Source: Megalobrama amblycephala (lineage: Eukaryota > Chordata > Actinopteri > Cypriniformes > Xenocyprididae). From it: 64,000 nucleotides of DNA. The stretch spans positions 37,713,366 to 37,777,365 of the forward strand of contig NC_063061.1 of NCBI RefSeq assembly GCF_018812025.1, written 5' to 3'. Numbering within the stretch: the first letter of the stretch is position 1; every line of letters begins with the position of its first letter. This document shows, in pieces, positions 46,501 to 57,854 of this stretch. The position numbers were made by a program, and so were the translations under genes. The notes under the pieces were generated by a model that made no database searches, was not told the DNA's origin, and was given only the letters and a program-made list of their open reading frames with translations.

Positions 46501-49500
46501 CAATGAGTCAAATGAAGCCGGAGTCAGCGCATCAAGAGTCACCACACTCGGACATCTTCAGGAAAAGGACTACCAAGCCACTTCTGAAACAGAAACAATG
46601 TCAGAAGCATCTTACCTGGGCTAAGGAGAAAAAGAACTGGACAGTGAACAGTGGTCGAAAGTCTTCTTTTCAGATAAAAGTAAATTTTGCATTTCATGTT
46701 GAAATCATGGTCCCAGAGTCTGAAGGAAGACTGGAGAGGCACAGAATCCAAGCTGCTTGAAGTCTAGTGGGAAGTTTCTGAAGTTAGTAATGATTTGTGG
46801 GGCCGTGACGTCTGCTGGTGTTGGTCCATTGTGTTTTATCAAGTGCAAAGTCAATGCAGCCATCTTCCAGGAGATTTTGGAGCACTTTATGCTTCCATCT
46901 GCTGACAAGCTTTATGGAGATGCTGATTTCCTTTTCCAGCAGGACTTTAGCACCTGCCCACAGTGCAAAAACCACTTCCAAGTGGTTTGCTGACCATGAT
47001 ATTACTGTGCTTTATTGGCCAGCCAACATACCTGACCCCTGAATCTATGGATATTTTCAAGAGAAAGATGAGAAACAGTCGATCCAACAATATACAGATG
47101 ATCTGAAGGCTCAATAGTGCCTCAGCAGTGCCACAGGCTGATCACTTCCATGCCACACTTCACTGATGCTGTAATTTGTGCTAGAGTAAGTCATTTGCTG
47201 TAATATGTGCTGCCGACCAAGTATTGAGTGCACAAATGAACATACTTTAAAGAACTTGAACTTTTCTGTTTTGAAAATCCATTTTTTGATTGATCTTAGG
47301 AAATATTCTAATATTTGGAGATACTGGATTTTGGACTTTCATGAGCTGTACGCTCTAATCATCAAAATTAAAAAAAAAAAAAACGTTTGAAATGTTTTAC
47401 TTTACATGTCGGGAATCTAGAATATATGAAAGTTTCATTTTTAAAAACAATTTACAATAAAAAAATGAACTTTTTCACAATATTCTAATTATATGACCAG
47501 CACCTGTATATACTGCAGACTTACTTCTGTTCGTTGACAGTTTATTAGCATCCTTTCATCCCATCCCTTCATCTCCTCACTTCTAGTTCTATCTATTATT
47601 ACCACATCCGGAAGGAGTACTCTGGGTTCGGGCCAAATTTCCGAGCACGGAGCCCTCCCTGGACAGCACGCCAAATACACATTACTTTACTCTACATAAT
47701 TATATGTGTATGTGAAACAACATGAGGGTGAGTAATTAATGACAGAATTTTAATTTTTGGGTGAACTAACCCTTTAACTCTGTAACTGTTAGTAAAGGCG
47801 TACTGACATGGACAAATTAGTTGGTACGCTTATACGGAAAAATAACCCACAATTTTCTCTAAAATAACTTGAAACTAACAAAAATAATAAACATTCATCA
47901 TTGTTTATTCTATATGTAATCAAAATCACTGCAAACATGCAATTTCTGTAGCTTTCAGTGAAACTTCTGCACCTGTAAACAGGTGGTTCGGCCCACTCTT
48001 CCTGGCTTTTTTATGTTTTTCTTTCAACAGTGGCATCCTCCTGGTTTTCTTTTACTGAGACAAACTGTTGGAGATCGTCATATAGTCATTACCTTCAATA
48101 CTTTTCTGTATTTTTGTTTCTGATCTCAGACAATGCTCCCCTTTCCTTTCTCTGGTCCAAGTTCAGCGATGCACACAATACTTTTCTCCATTTAAATAGG
48201 CTGAATAACTGATTACAAGATTGAAGTCGTGTGAAATTAATTAAAGAAAGCAGTTTATTTGAAATACTTGAAATACCACTATGATCCAGGTATTTATCAT
48301 CTTTTCTAGTGGTACCAACAAATCTGTCCAGGACTGCATTCCTCAAAAGCATTGTGAGCCAAGTCTATCGTATAAAGACCATTAATTTCAATGACTCTTT
48401 GATCTTAGCCTGACGAAGCTTTTGAGAAATGCAGCCAAAGCCATTTTAGATTATCTTTGTAGAATAAGCAATAATTTATCTCTTTTCACGTTATTTGCTT
48501 TACTGTGACATACCATAGGTATGCAGGTAAACATGAGTCAATTTGCTTTTAATTTCAGCCATTTTTAAGAGGAAGTAAGCATTGATTAAATGAGTAATAA
48601 GTGAAACAAATTCACTGTAGAGGTTGCACATTAAAAAAGTAGTCAAGTAATGTTTATTCTTTATTTTTATTTATTTTTTTAAGGAGATGCTGAACTTTCT
48701 GAAATGAGGTTGGTGTTGCTTGGGCCACATTGTTCTGGCAATAGTTCAACAGGGAACACAATTTTGGGCAGAAAAGCATTTGATACAAGAAGAGAATCAG
48801 AAGAAAATTTAAAAGAAAATGGGGAAGTGGCAGGAAGGAATCTCACCGTGGTTTATACTCCAGGTTTTGAGAAAGATTACCTATTTGGAAAAAGACTTGA
48901 GGATGCTAAACTCAACATCTTAAGAAGTGTAACAGAATGGACCTATGGAACACATGCTTTCATTTTAGTCCGGAGTGTTGAGTCTTCCTTTGTGGAGGAA
49001 GAGAAGAGTGGACTAGAGAAAATCATGGAGCCTCTCGGTGAAAATGTCTGGAATCATACACTGGTTGTGTTCGCTGTTGGAGATGAACTAGGAGACATTC
49101 CCATAGAGTTATTCATAGCAAGTGAAGGAGATGCTCTGCAGTGGCTCATTGAGAAATGTGCAGGCAGATATCATGTTCTCAACAATAAGAACTGGGGTGA
49201 TGGATCTCAGGTCACAGAACTGTTGGAGAAGATCGAGGAGATGGTGGCAGGAAACAGAGGATGTCTTTATAAACTAGATGAAGAAACTTTAAAGAGGGTT
49301 CAAAGAATAGTGGCCATTCCCATTAAAAGAGCACAGAGCATGGATGATCCACTAAATCGTAAGTTGTTCTTTATTTTTTGCATATTATGCAATATAAAAA
49401 CATTTTTCTGATGTATTACTTACTTTCCTTGCAGTTGCTGAAGGATGCAGTCCTTCCTCAGGGATCAGTTCAGCATGTGTGTCCCAGAGATCACAAGAAG

Positions 49501-49547
49501 GATCTGAAGATAGGCATTACATGTTCAAAAAGGAGCTCTGGAGTTGA
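43540..49547 (+). CDS. GIMAP/AIG1-family GTPase gene with three GTPase-domain exons
   Basis: GIMAPs are immune-associated septin-like GTPases acting in lymphocyte survival. Exons: 43540-44200, 44469-45173, 48684-49358 and 49435-49547 (stop TGA), joined in matching phases; the first exon with ATG is not identified. Each large exon holds one AIG1 domain of about 220 residues followed by a charged coiled-coil-like tail. Domain 1 has GPKNAEKSS, where the P-loop Gly is Glu, then DTPG, and a frame break near 43880. Domain 2 has the intact P-loop YNGSGKSSAGN, DTPG and FTFGDW. Domain 3 has GPHCSGNSS, with Asn for the P-loop Lys, and YTPG in place of DTPG. So only domain 2 looks able to bind GTP normally. 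The middle intron carries nested transposons. Tandem-domain GIMAPs are known in fish; the break may be decay or an assembly indel. Confidence 0.85.
45405..45475 (-). mobile_element. tRNA-like SINE head
   Basis: On the minus strand GGTAGCTCACCTGG supplies an A box and CAGGTACGAGTC a B-box-like motif. It resembles a common cyprinid SINE and lies just outside the TTAA element. Confidence 0.5.
45968..47506 (+). mobile_element. Tc1/mariner transposon, decayed
   Basis: It has the same CAGGTGCTGGTCATATAATT ends as the 8.7-kb Tc1, flanked by TA at 45966-45967 and 47507-47508. It inserted into the TTAA element. Confidence 0.9.
46252..47190 (+). pseudogene. Tc1 transposase, multiple frame breaks
   Basis: The reading starts MGKTADLAMVQETIIDTL and can be followed through several frames: LTWAKEKKNW, AVTSAGVGPLCF, LPSADKLYGDADF and YWPANIPDP. 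The DDE aspartate segments are damaged (IPDP for SPDLNP). At least three shifts are needed, so it is inactive and older than the 8.7-kb copy. Confidence 0.85.
47778..48683. other. Intron sequence of the GIMAP-like gene
   Basis: A+T-rich, with no exon or named element recognised. Confidence 0.5.
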
Positions 49548-50389
49548 GTCTCTTGGTTCTATTCCTGAGTTTGATTGAGAACTTCAATCAGATTAAGATA
49601 CATGTGCAGCCTAACAATGTCTATTTTTGTTGTTGTTGTTTTGGTTGCAGATTGACACTGGATGGTGAATTAATTTAATCCTGATTCTAATATAAGTTTC
49701 CTTCATTTAATAAGCTTTTACATTCCATTACTTGTTTATAGAACAAAGAAGTAACGAAAAGGTTACTCATGTATTCAAAAACTTGGGTACAAATGTTTGC
49801 AAAAAATTGTCATGCTCTTTGCACAAGTAACTTAATGAAAAAGGTTACCATGTAATCAAAATGCTCTTTGCAGTAATGAATTTATTGCTAGAAAATTGAT
49901 AAGTTTAGCCAGCATATCATCAATCATATCTCAACCGATCAGAGTTCATCTTTTTATTATTATTATTATTATTATTATTAATTGTGTGCAATGCTGTGAC
50001 AAAATTCAGTAGTGTCATTTCACTATATTCATTTGCTAATTTTATTGTTTTTATTATATAACATGTTGCTTACTTTTCTTTGCTTTTATGAAACAATATT
50101 TGCCCGTTTTACAACCTGATATTCACAACTGTCTGCACAGTAACAATCACTGCACAAATAAGCAAAATGTTGCAAATAATATATTATAGTGAAATCTGCT
50201 GATCTTGCCAGCTACTCTTTTAGTGTGTTATTTATACTGCTTTGTTGACTGAAGTGTTTTTTTTTTTTTCCATGTCTTATGGCTTTATTTTTGCGCATGT
50301 CGTTTCTGCAGGCAAGACAATTCTTCTGTAAAATATGATTGCAGACTTTGAAAGTGCATATTAAAATGTGTCTATTGATCTATGTTTGG

Positions 50390-50395
50390 AATAAA
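50390..50395 (+). terminator. Candidate polyadenylation signal of the GIMAP-like gene
   Basis: AATAAA about 845 bases after the stop codon, followed by T/G-rich sequence. Other signals could be used. Confidence 0.4.
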
Positions 50396-50467
50396 CACTT
50401 ATGTTTGACTGTTGACACGGTGGTGTCACGTGTTATTTGCAGCTCTAACTACAAAGGCTTTTGTGTT

Positions 50468-50501
50468 ACTTTCACTTTCATTTGAGGCGCGTCAGAAACT
50501 G
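50468..50501 (+). promoter_or_regulatory. ISRE-like site and possible non-coding first exon
   Basis: ACTTTCACTTTC is the reverse of the 12-mer at 42284. Downstream, AAACTG at 50496-50501 is followed by GTAAGA, a good splice donor. This may be the promoter and first exon of a further immune gene, whose coding part would lie beyond the 50.6-57.8 kb transposon. Speculative. Confidence 0.3.
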
Positions 50502-51314
50502 GTAAGACTGCTTTTTACTTTACATGTTACATAGGCAAATAACATAGCCTATAAAATTTTTTGTTCATAACTGTGTTGATAAAATAACTAAACATGTTTT
50601 CTCATAAGCACGACTGTAAATGGGTCATTCTACAGAAACGTCCACTTTTGGTATGACAAAATGTCTTAAAATGTATTTTTTTCTAACATTTAAACTTAGA
50701 CCACATTATTATATTACACTTTGACTTTATGAATACACATAAATGACAGCTTAATTATTATTATTATTATTATTTGCATTTATTTAAAGACTGCATGTAC
50801 CAATTTTTTGTCACTGGTGTTACCTTACTTCTCTGGCATTTTTAAACATTTTTATGAAATATTATTTCTATTTATTTATATATATATATTATTTTTTTTC
50901 AACACATGCAGTCAGAGTTACAGAATAATAATGATAATGCAAAAAATAAGGAGATTATGTGTTATTTTAATCAGGTTAGTTAAAAGTGTGATTGAATGAT
51001 GATAATTCAATTGCGCAACCATGTTTCCCTTTCATGGGAACTATCGACGCTGCGTGGTAACGCATTGGGAACCTTCTGCGTGATGTCGTCACTGAAGCAC
51101 TCATGTATCTAACCAATCGCGTAGCGAGACGTCAGAGACGGGTGACGTCATGGACCAGGAAACTATAAAGCACACCCGGATGCAGAGCATGCTAGCTTCT
51201 GTGTCTTCAGCAAGCACTCTATGTTATCGTGTGTTTTATTTGGTGTTGTTTGTCTTATTTCATATAAACAAGTCACGATATCTTTGTCTGAGGACAAGAG
51301 TATCTCACACCAAT

Positions 51315-51375
<61 letters not shown>

Positions 51376-51676
51376 ACACGTATTATGGCGAGAAACAGCA
51401 GTTGAATGGGAGTTGAGTCAGCCTGGGCAGCTCTCGAGGGAGAAGAAAAAAAGAAACTCGCTCTCAGAATACTGTGTTCCAGTGTTCCCCACGGATCGCG
51501 AAAAAGAAGCCATTCGTGGGGTTCACAAATGGATCTGACAGAGGGGTTAGAGACGGGCGCTGCCCTTTCTCTGCCCTTACCTGCCAGGTTCAGTGCCGTC
51601 TCCCAGGTGGAAGCACGCTCTGCAGCTCTTCCCCGGGTTGAGGCACCGGTATTTCACACCAATCCACACCAATCCA

Positions 51677-51738
51677 AATCTACTAAGGGAACCAGTCTCT
51701 CGAGACTGGCCTCTGGTGTTTCTGAGCACTTGATTTGA
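51677..51738. repeat. 62-bp perfect inverted repeat, left arm
   Basis: It is the exact reverse complement of 52686-52747, with 947 bases between the arms. It lies in the gag-side region of the DIRS element. Confidence 0.9.
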
Positions 51739-52685
51739 TGTCCAGCTCTGAGGAGGTGGATATTGTGATATCAATCTGAGGACTCGCCACCTCACACACA
51801 TCGTGTTAGGGAGTGGAGCATGCATGTCAGTTCAAAAACAAAGCAGCTGACGGTTCATTCATAAAAATGTCCCGGAGTGTAAAGAAATAAATGCACTAGC
51901 GGGAGTTTTTATCTCCACTCCTGTTGGCTTTATTCTCGAGGGAATACTAAGATCTCGCGTTTGCCGAGGCAGCGCGTGGATTAAGCCTGCAATAAGGAAT
52001 ATATAGCTCGAATCTCGTGTTTGCCGAGGCAGCACGTAGATTAAGTGTGCAACAAAAAATATACGGCTCGCTCGGATCTTGCGTTTGCCGAGGCTGCGCA
52101 TAGATTGCGTGCACGTAGTATATATTGTATATAATGTGTTTATATATATCTGGAGGGAACTGAGCAGACGGGAGTTTCCCTTTCTCTCTTTCCCTATAAT
52201 ACCTTGCAAACTATTACGAGCTATAATTCTCTTTGTATTCTAATATATTCAGTCTGTCATTTTTGACTGTTTTGGGCTGCATTTAATTTAAGGATTAAAT
52301 GAAATATTGAATACATTAAATTCTGAGGAATTTAAAGGAAAAGGGTGTCACCACCCTTGCTCCCCCGCAGAAAGCTTGGGGACCGGGACAGGTGACACAG
52401 CTGAAGTCTTTGTGAAGTAAGACAGATCTGCGGACTGTTATTATTACCAAGAAGGCTTCCAAGAGGTCCTGACATCTGTGGGCCAGGATCCATGAGGGCA
52501 GCCCCTCCGGAGGGGGTCCTGTGTTAGAATATCTGACACCCGTCCCCCTTTGGCGCCCTCAGGGGCCGTTATGCTAACCCTGCCACCCAGTGTGCATCAG
52601 GGCGCAGCGGCCTCCACCGACCCTCCGAGGAGAGCTGGTCATGACTTGATTTGTCTGTTTTCTGCCGGTGCGCCGCTCCAGAACG

Positions 52686-52747
52686 TCAAATCAAGTGCTC
52701 AGAAACACCAGAGGCCAGTCTCGAGAGACTGGTTCCCTTAGTAGATT
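52686..52747. repeat. 62-bp perfect inverted repeat, right arm
   Basis: It is the exact reverse complement of 51677-51738. The reverse transcriptase region begins immediately after it. Confidence 0.9.
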
Positions 52748-52750
52748 TTT

Positions 52751-54080
52751 ATGGCAGAATGGAAACTTCTACCGAATATATCAAAATGGGTGCTGCTCAT
52801 CATAGAAAAGGGTTACAGGGTCTCGCCCGCCCAGATTCAATGGGGTCTTTCCATAGTGGTGACCCCCGAGCAGTCTCTGGTTATGGAACAAGAGGTTATG
52901 ACACTCTTGCGAAAAGGAGCTATAGAAAGGGTTCCTCCTCCCAGCAAGCTGTCAGGCTTCTACAGCCGCTACTTCATTGTTCCAAAGAAGGATGTGTCCT
53001 ATCATAGATTTACATCGCTCAATATGAAAGCTCAAATTCAAGATGCTTACACTTAAACAGATTATCCCACAGATCAGGTCCGAGGACTGGTTTGAGAGGC
53101 TGAGAGAGGCGTACTTTCAGGTGTCCATCCATCCTTCCCATAGGAAGTTCCTCAGGTTTGCTTTCGGGGGCAAAGCTTACCAATACAGGGTTCTTCCTTT
53201 CGGCCTGTTATTATCACCCCACACATTCACGAAGTGCGTGGATGCAGTGCTGGCTCCACTGAGACTCCAGGGCATCCGCGTACTGAATTACATAGAAAGT
53301 GATTCTAGCTCAATCAGAGCAACTAGCAGTTCAGCATCGATATGCTGTTCTGTCCCACATGAAAAGGCTTTGGCTGAGGCTCAATGCCAAAAAGAGTGTG
53401 CTAGTTCCGGCTCAGACTACCACTTATCTAGGTGTAGTTTGGGACTCCACCACGATGCAGGCACATTTGTCTCCTGCTCGTGTGAGTTCCATTCTCGCAG
53501 CCGTGAAAGGGGTGAAGTTAGGCCAGTCACTCACTGTAAAACAGTTCCAGAAACTGTTGGGTCTGATGGCAGCTGCGTCCAACGTCATACCTTTTGGCCT
53601 TCTGCACATGAGACCCTTACAGTGGTGGCTCAGGACCAGGGGATTTTCTCCGAGGGGAAATCCTTTTCGCATGATCAAAGTCACGCGGCAATGCCTTCGT
53701 GCTCTGGCCATATGGAAAGATCCCTGGTTCCTGTCCCAGGGACCCGTGCTGGGGACTTCTGGTCGTCGTGTAATGCTTACGACAGATACCTCCCTCATGG
53801 GCTGGGGGGCGATCATGAGTGGTCGCTCAGCTCAGGGTCTATGGGAGGTCCATCAACTCTCCTGGCACATAAATCGGCTGGAGATGATGGTGGTGTTTCT
53901 AGCATTAAAACACTTTCTCCCAGACCTGAGAGGCCATCACGTGTTGGTCCGCACAGACAACATGGCGGTGGTCTCATATATAAACCATCAGGGGGGTTTA
54001 CTACTTGGCCCGTCGGATCCTCCTATGGTCCCTAGGGAAGCTGCTCTCTCTGAAGGCAGCTTATATCCTGGGGTATAAAG
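52751..54080 (+). pseudogene. DIRS reverse transcriptase/RNase H, frame-broken
   Basis: Segments in order: LLRKGAIERVPPP and FIVPKKD (52.75-53.05 kb), KFLRFAFGGKAYQYRVLPFG (53.15 kb), LNAKKSVL and TTYLGVVWDSTTMQ (53.38 kb), and an RNase H part with TDTSLMGWGA and RTDNMAVVSYINHQGG (53.76-53.99 kb). The frame changes near 53050 and again at 53290-53310, exactly at the catalytic YxDD box, which reads YIES. The segment before AYFQVSI, where another catalytic Asp is expected, is altered as well. It cannot encode an active enzyme. Confidence 0.85.
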
Positions 54081-54599
54081 GGAGCAGACGCCCTGTCGAG
54101 GCAGGGGCCGAGGCCCGGGGAGTGGAGACTCCACCCAGAAGTGGTGGATCTCCTATGGAAAATTTCGGTCGAGCGGAAGTCGACCTATTTGCTTCGGGAG
54201 AGTCAACCCAGTGACCACTCTGGTACTCCCTAACACATCCAGCACCTCTGGGACTGGATGCCATGGTACAGACGTGGCCGAGGCTACGTCTGTACGCATT
54301 TCCCCCGATCGCCTTGCTCCCGGGAGTTCTGGAGAAAGTACGCCGGGAAGGGGTCAGCCTAATACTGGTAGCCCCCTTCTGGCCAACCAGAATATGGTTC
54401 TCGGACCTAGTGTCCTTACTAGACGGCTCCCCAATGGAGCTTCCCCTAAGACAGGACCTCCTGTCGCAAGCGGGCGGCTCGATAATACATCCTCGCCCAG
54501 AACTGTGGAAGCTATGGGCCTGGCCTCTGAGGGGGCCAGGCTCATAGATGCTGGTCTTCCAACTGAGGTTGTGGAGACCATCCTTAACTCCAGAGCTCC

Positions 54600-56097
54600 C
54601 GCCATGAGGAAGCTTTATTCCTATAAATGGAATTTATTTTCTGCTTGGTGCAGACAGAATAATATGGACCCTGCCCACCCTCCTATCAGCTTTGTGCTAA
54701 GATTTCTCCAAAGAAAAATTCTCGGAGGGCCTATCGCCTTCAACCTTGAAGGTTTATGTCGCGGCTATCTCAGCCTTTCATGCTTCTCTTGAGGGTGGCT
54801 TCTCGGTGGGTCAAGACACCCTCGTTACTTGCTTCCTCCGTGGCACACTGAGGTTGAGGCCGGCCTGGGAACTGGCTGTGGTATTACAAGGGTTAGCTGA
54901 GGCTCCCTTCGAACCACTCTCACTGTAAAACAGTTTCAGAGACTGTTGGGTCTGATGGCAGCTGCGTCCAACGTGATTACTATTGGCCTTCTGCACATGA
55001 GACCCTTACAGTGGTGGCACAGGACCAAGGGGTTTTCCCTGAGGGGAAATCCTTTTCGCATGATCGAAGTCACGCGGCGATGCCTTCGTGCTCGGGTCAT
55101 GTGGAAAAAGCCTTGGTTCCTGTCCCAGGGACCCATGCTGCCACCACGAGGAAGTTGTATGCCTACAAATGGAATTTGTTTTCTACCTGGTGTAGACACA
55201 ATAATACGGACCCTGTCCTTTCTTCTATTAGCTGTGTGCTAAAATTCCTCCAGGAAAAACTCTCGGAGGGCCTATCTCACTCAACCTTGAAGGTTTACGT
55301 TGCAGCAATTTCAGCATATCATGCTCCTCTTGAGGGGAATATCTCGGTAGGTCGAGACCCCCTCGTCACATGCTTCCTCCGTGGCACACTGAGGTTGAGG
55401 CCTCCAGTGCGCACAAGGGTTCCGGCCTGGGACTTGGCCGTGGTCTTACAGGGGTTAGCTGAGGCTCCCTTTGAACCACTAGAAGAGGTTCCTGAGAGGT
55501 TCCTCACTCTTAAAACGATTCTTTTATTGGCTATCACTTCTCTGAAGCGGATAGGAGACTTACAAGCACTTTCTGTTGCTCCTTCTTTTCTTGAATTTGC
55601 TCCAGGAATGGTGAAAGCTTTCCTGTATCCTAGACCGGGTTATGTCCCAAAGGTCCCTACCAATGTCCCAGGCCCCATTGTGCTTCAGGCCTTCTATACT
55701 CCTCCATTTTAATCTGCGGATCAGGAAAAATTGAATCTGCTGTGCCCAGTAAGGGCTTTGGATGCTTATGTCCACAGAGCTGCCCTGTGGCGTAAGTCAG
55801 ATCAATTGTTTGTCTGTTATGGGTCCCCTAAAAAAAGGGGGCTCAGTATCGAAGCAGAGAATGAGCAAGTGGGTGGTCGAGGCCATCTCACTTGCCTATG
55901 AAGCGGCCGGACAGCCTTCTCCTTTGAATGTTTGCGCCCATTCGACTAGGGGTATGGCAGCATCAAAAGCTTTGATGTCAGGAGTTTCCATGGGTGATAT
56001 ATGTGATGCAGCTGGATGGTCATGCCAGCACACATTTATTAAGTGTTATAACCTTGATATCGGCTCCACTCCGGGGTCCTCCGTTTTGTCAAGATAA
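54600..56097 (+). pseudogene. DIRS tyrosine recombinase, duplicated start and frame breaks
   Basis: The recombinase starts twice: RKLYSYKWNLFSAWCRQNN at 54604 and RKLYAYKWNLFSTWCRHNN at 55149. A piece of RT-RNase H lies between the two starts. The second run continues through STLKVYVAAISAYH and TSLKRIGDLQALSV, the first catalytic Arg region, to a stop at 55710. After a further shift around an A-run near 55830 the C-terminal part supplies AHSTRGMAAS, the His-x-x-Arg box, and FIKCYNLD with the catalytic Tyr. All catalytic residues are present but not in one frame. Confidence 0.8.
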
Positions 56098-57854
56098 CTT
56101 TGACAAGTGTTTGAGCTACGGCTCAGTTGGGATTGCGTTCCCAATGCGTTACCACGCAGCGTCGATAGTTCCCACGAAAGGGAACGTCTCAGGTTACAGA
56201 TGTAACCCTGGTTCCCTGAGTAGGGAACGAGACGCTGCGTCTCTAGCCGTACCCTGCACACTTGCGAGTGCTTGCTTCAGACTTATTCAGAAGCTAGCGT
56301 GCTCTGCATCCGGGTGTGCTTTATAGTTTCCTGGTCCGTGACGTCACCCGTCTCTGACGTCTCGCTACGCGATTGGTTAGATACATGTCTTGAGTGCTTC
56401 AGTGACGACATCACGCAGAAGGTTCCCAATGCGTTACCACGCAGCGTCTCGTTCCCTACTCAGGGAACCAGGGTTACATCTGTAACCTGAGACGATTTGC
56501 TATAACAATGAAAATATTTGAAAAACAGTTATAAACAAGTAATGATGCAATCCTTTAAATCTTAATTCTTGACTGTAGCAGAATTCAATGGATGTAAAAT
56601 TATTATCATGTCACACATGGCACATTTTTTTAATGTGACAGACAAAAAACAGTAACACCAGTGACAAAATGAATCACCAGTGACGTATACATAAGACCAA
56701 AGATCCTTAATTTTTCAACTATAATTAAGTGGATGGGACATTTTTACATTTGGTGTACAATAAAAGACTATCATTGACACTTAGTGGAAGCAGTCAGTAA
56801 AAGATCATAAACAACATTTTAAAAATGTCTGTAAAATACGCTGTCTGTAAAGTCGCTGCACTGAATTTAGCCATATACCCTTAATTTAGCCATACCTGAC
56901 CAAAGGAGGATTAACAATGAGAAAGAAAAGTTAGAATAACGTAATCTTAGTGCTAATTTATGCAAACAAACTTAATGAATAGCTTTAAATAAAGTTTATC
57001 TATAAACAGGTAACACCAGTGACGGTAACACCAGTGACGGTAACACCAGTGACATTTTTCATGAAAAATGCATTTTACAAAATGGCTGCTGCAAGGTGTC
57101 AATCCACATATTGTCAGTCATGATATATTCATTAAATCAAGTAGTTTAATCCATTTGTATTCTAGTTTTTTATAATTCCCTAGCAATAAAGTAGGTCACA
57201 CCAGTGACTTCAACTAAAAGCTTCATATGAAATTGTGATTTTCTAATTAAAATTTCTGATAACTGAAAAGAGATGGTGGACTTTCCATTGGCCTTTCTTC
57301 ATTGATCTTCAGGAAATAGGAAGAAGGAAGTCAAGTGATGTCATCGGTGTGATTTTTTCTTTCAAAATTAGAGATTTTTATTAAAGGTAACACCAGTGAC
57401 ACAACACCAGGGGACCACTACATTCATTATATATTCTATAATATTTATTCAGCATTTGGTTTGATTATGTCATTTATATCATATATTTGATAGTTGAATG
57501 AATGTATACATTATTGTATTTAAAATGGTAGAAAAACCAGTTTCTGAGCTCAAAATAAAGCACTTTCCCTCTGTACATGACTATGGGGACGGGCACTTCT
57601 GTGGCGCTTGGAATTTTTATAATTAATTAAAAAACAAATATTGCCGCATTGATGGCTCAAGAAGGTGTAATTGTTCAAATAACATATTGTTTCATATTAA
57701 AATATAAAAACATTGTAATCCTAAAGTGTTTTTCAAGTGTAATATTTCTGTAAAGTCTAGGGACAGAAAAGTGGACATTTCTGTAGAATGACCCAAATGC
57801 TGCTGTTGACAAACTGAGCAATAGCTTTCGGTTTCCACCTATATCTGTAAACAA

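Larger units (their letters stand above)
45481..47777. mobile_element. TTAA-bordered element split by a Tc1 copy
   Basis: It starts TTAAAGGGTTAGTTCACCCA and ends with the inverted TGGGTGAACTAACCCTTTAA. The TTAA at each border suggests piggyBac-type insertion. Without the Tc1 (45968-47506) it is about 760 bases. 45505-45850 resembles 59400-59700, and the part on either side of the Tc1 belongs to the family seen at 29.9 and 31.7 kb. It lies in the intron before the third GIMAP domain exon. Confidence 0.8.
51015..56497 (+). mobile_element. DIRS-type (tyrosine recombinase) retrotransposon, rearranged
   Basis: DIRS elements integrate by a tyrosine recombinase instead of a DDE integrase. The left terminal repeat (51015-51226) recurs inverted at about 56256-56497, sharing GATGCAGAGC, the run to CCCGTCTCTGACGTC, and CGCAGCGTC. 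56100-56185 is the internal complementary region matching the left extremity. RT-RNase H and recombinase regions are recognisable but broken. 54900-55140 is a duplicate of 53525-53750, wedged into the recombinase gene. The 5' part has a TA run (51317-51373), three 60-64-bp repeats with GTTTGCCGAGGC (51950-52100), and a long inverted repeat. Confidence 0.85.
50621..57795. mobile_element. Inverted-repeat DNA element holding a DIRS insertion
   Basis: The left end TGGGTCATTCTACAGAAACG is matched by the inverted right end (CTGTAGAATGACCCA), pairing over about 29 bases with one mismatch. Without the DIRS insertion it is about 1.7 kb and has no transposase. It contains eight copies of a GGTAACACCAGTGAC-type motif, one near the left end and seven in the right part, three in direct tandem at 57009-57053. 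The superfamily is not assigned because no clear target duplication is seen. Confidence 0.75.

Noticed and set aside
51150..51538. Frames with long Tyr-Ile runs
   Set aside because: They cross the TA microsatellite near the DIRS left end.
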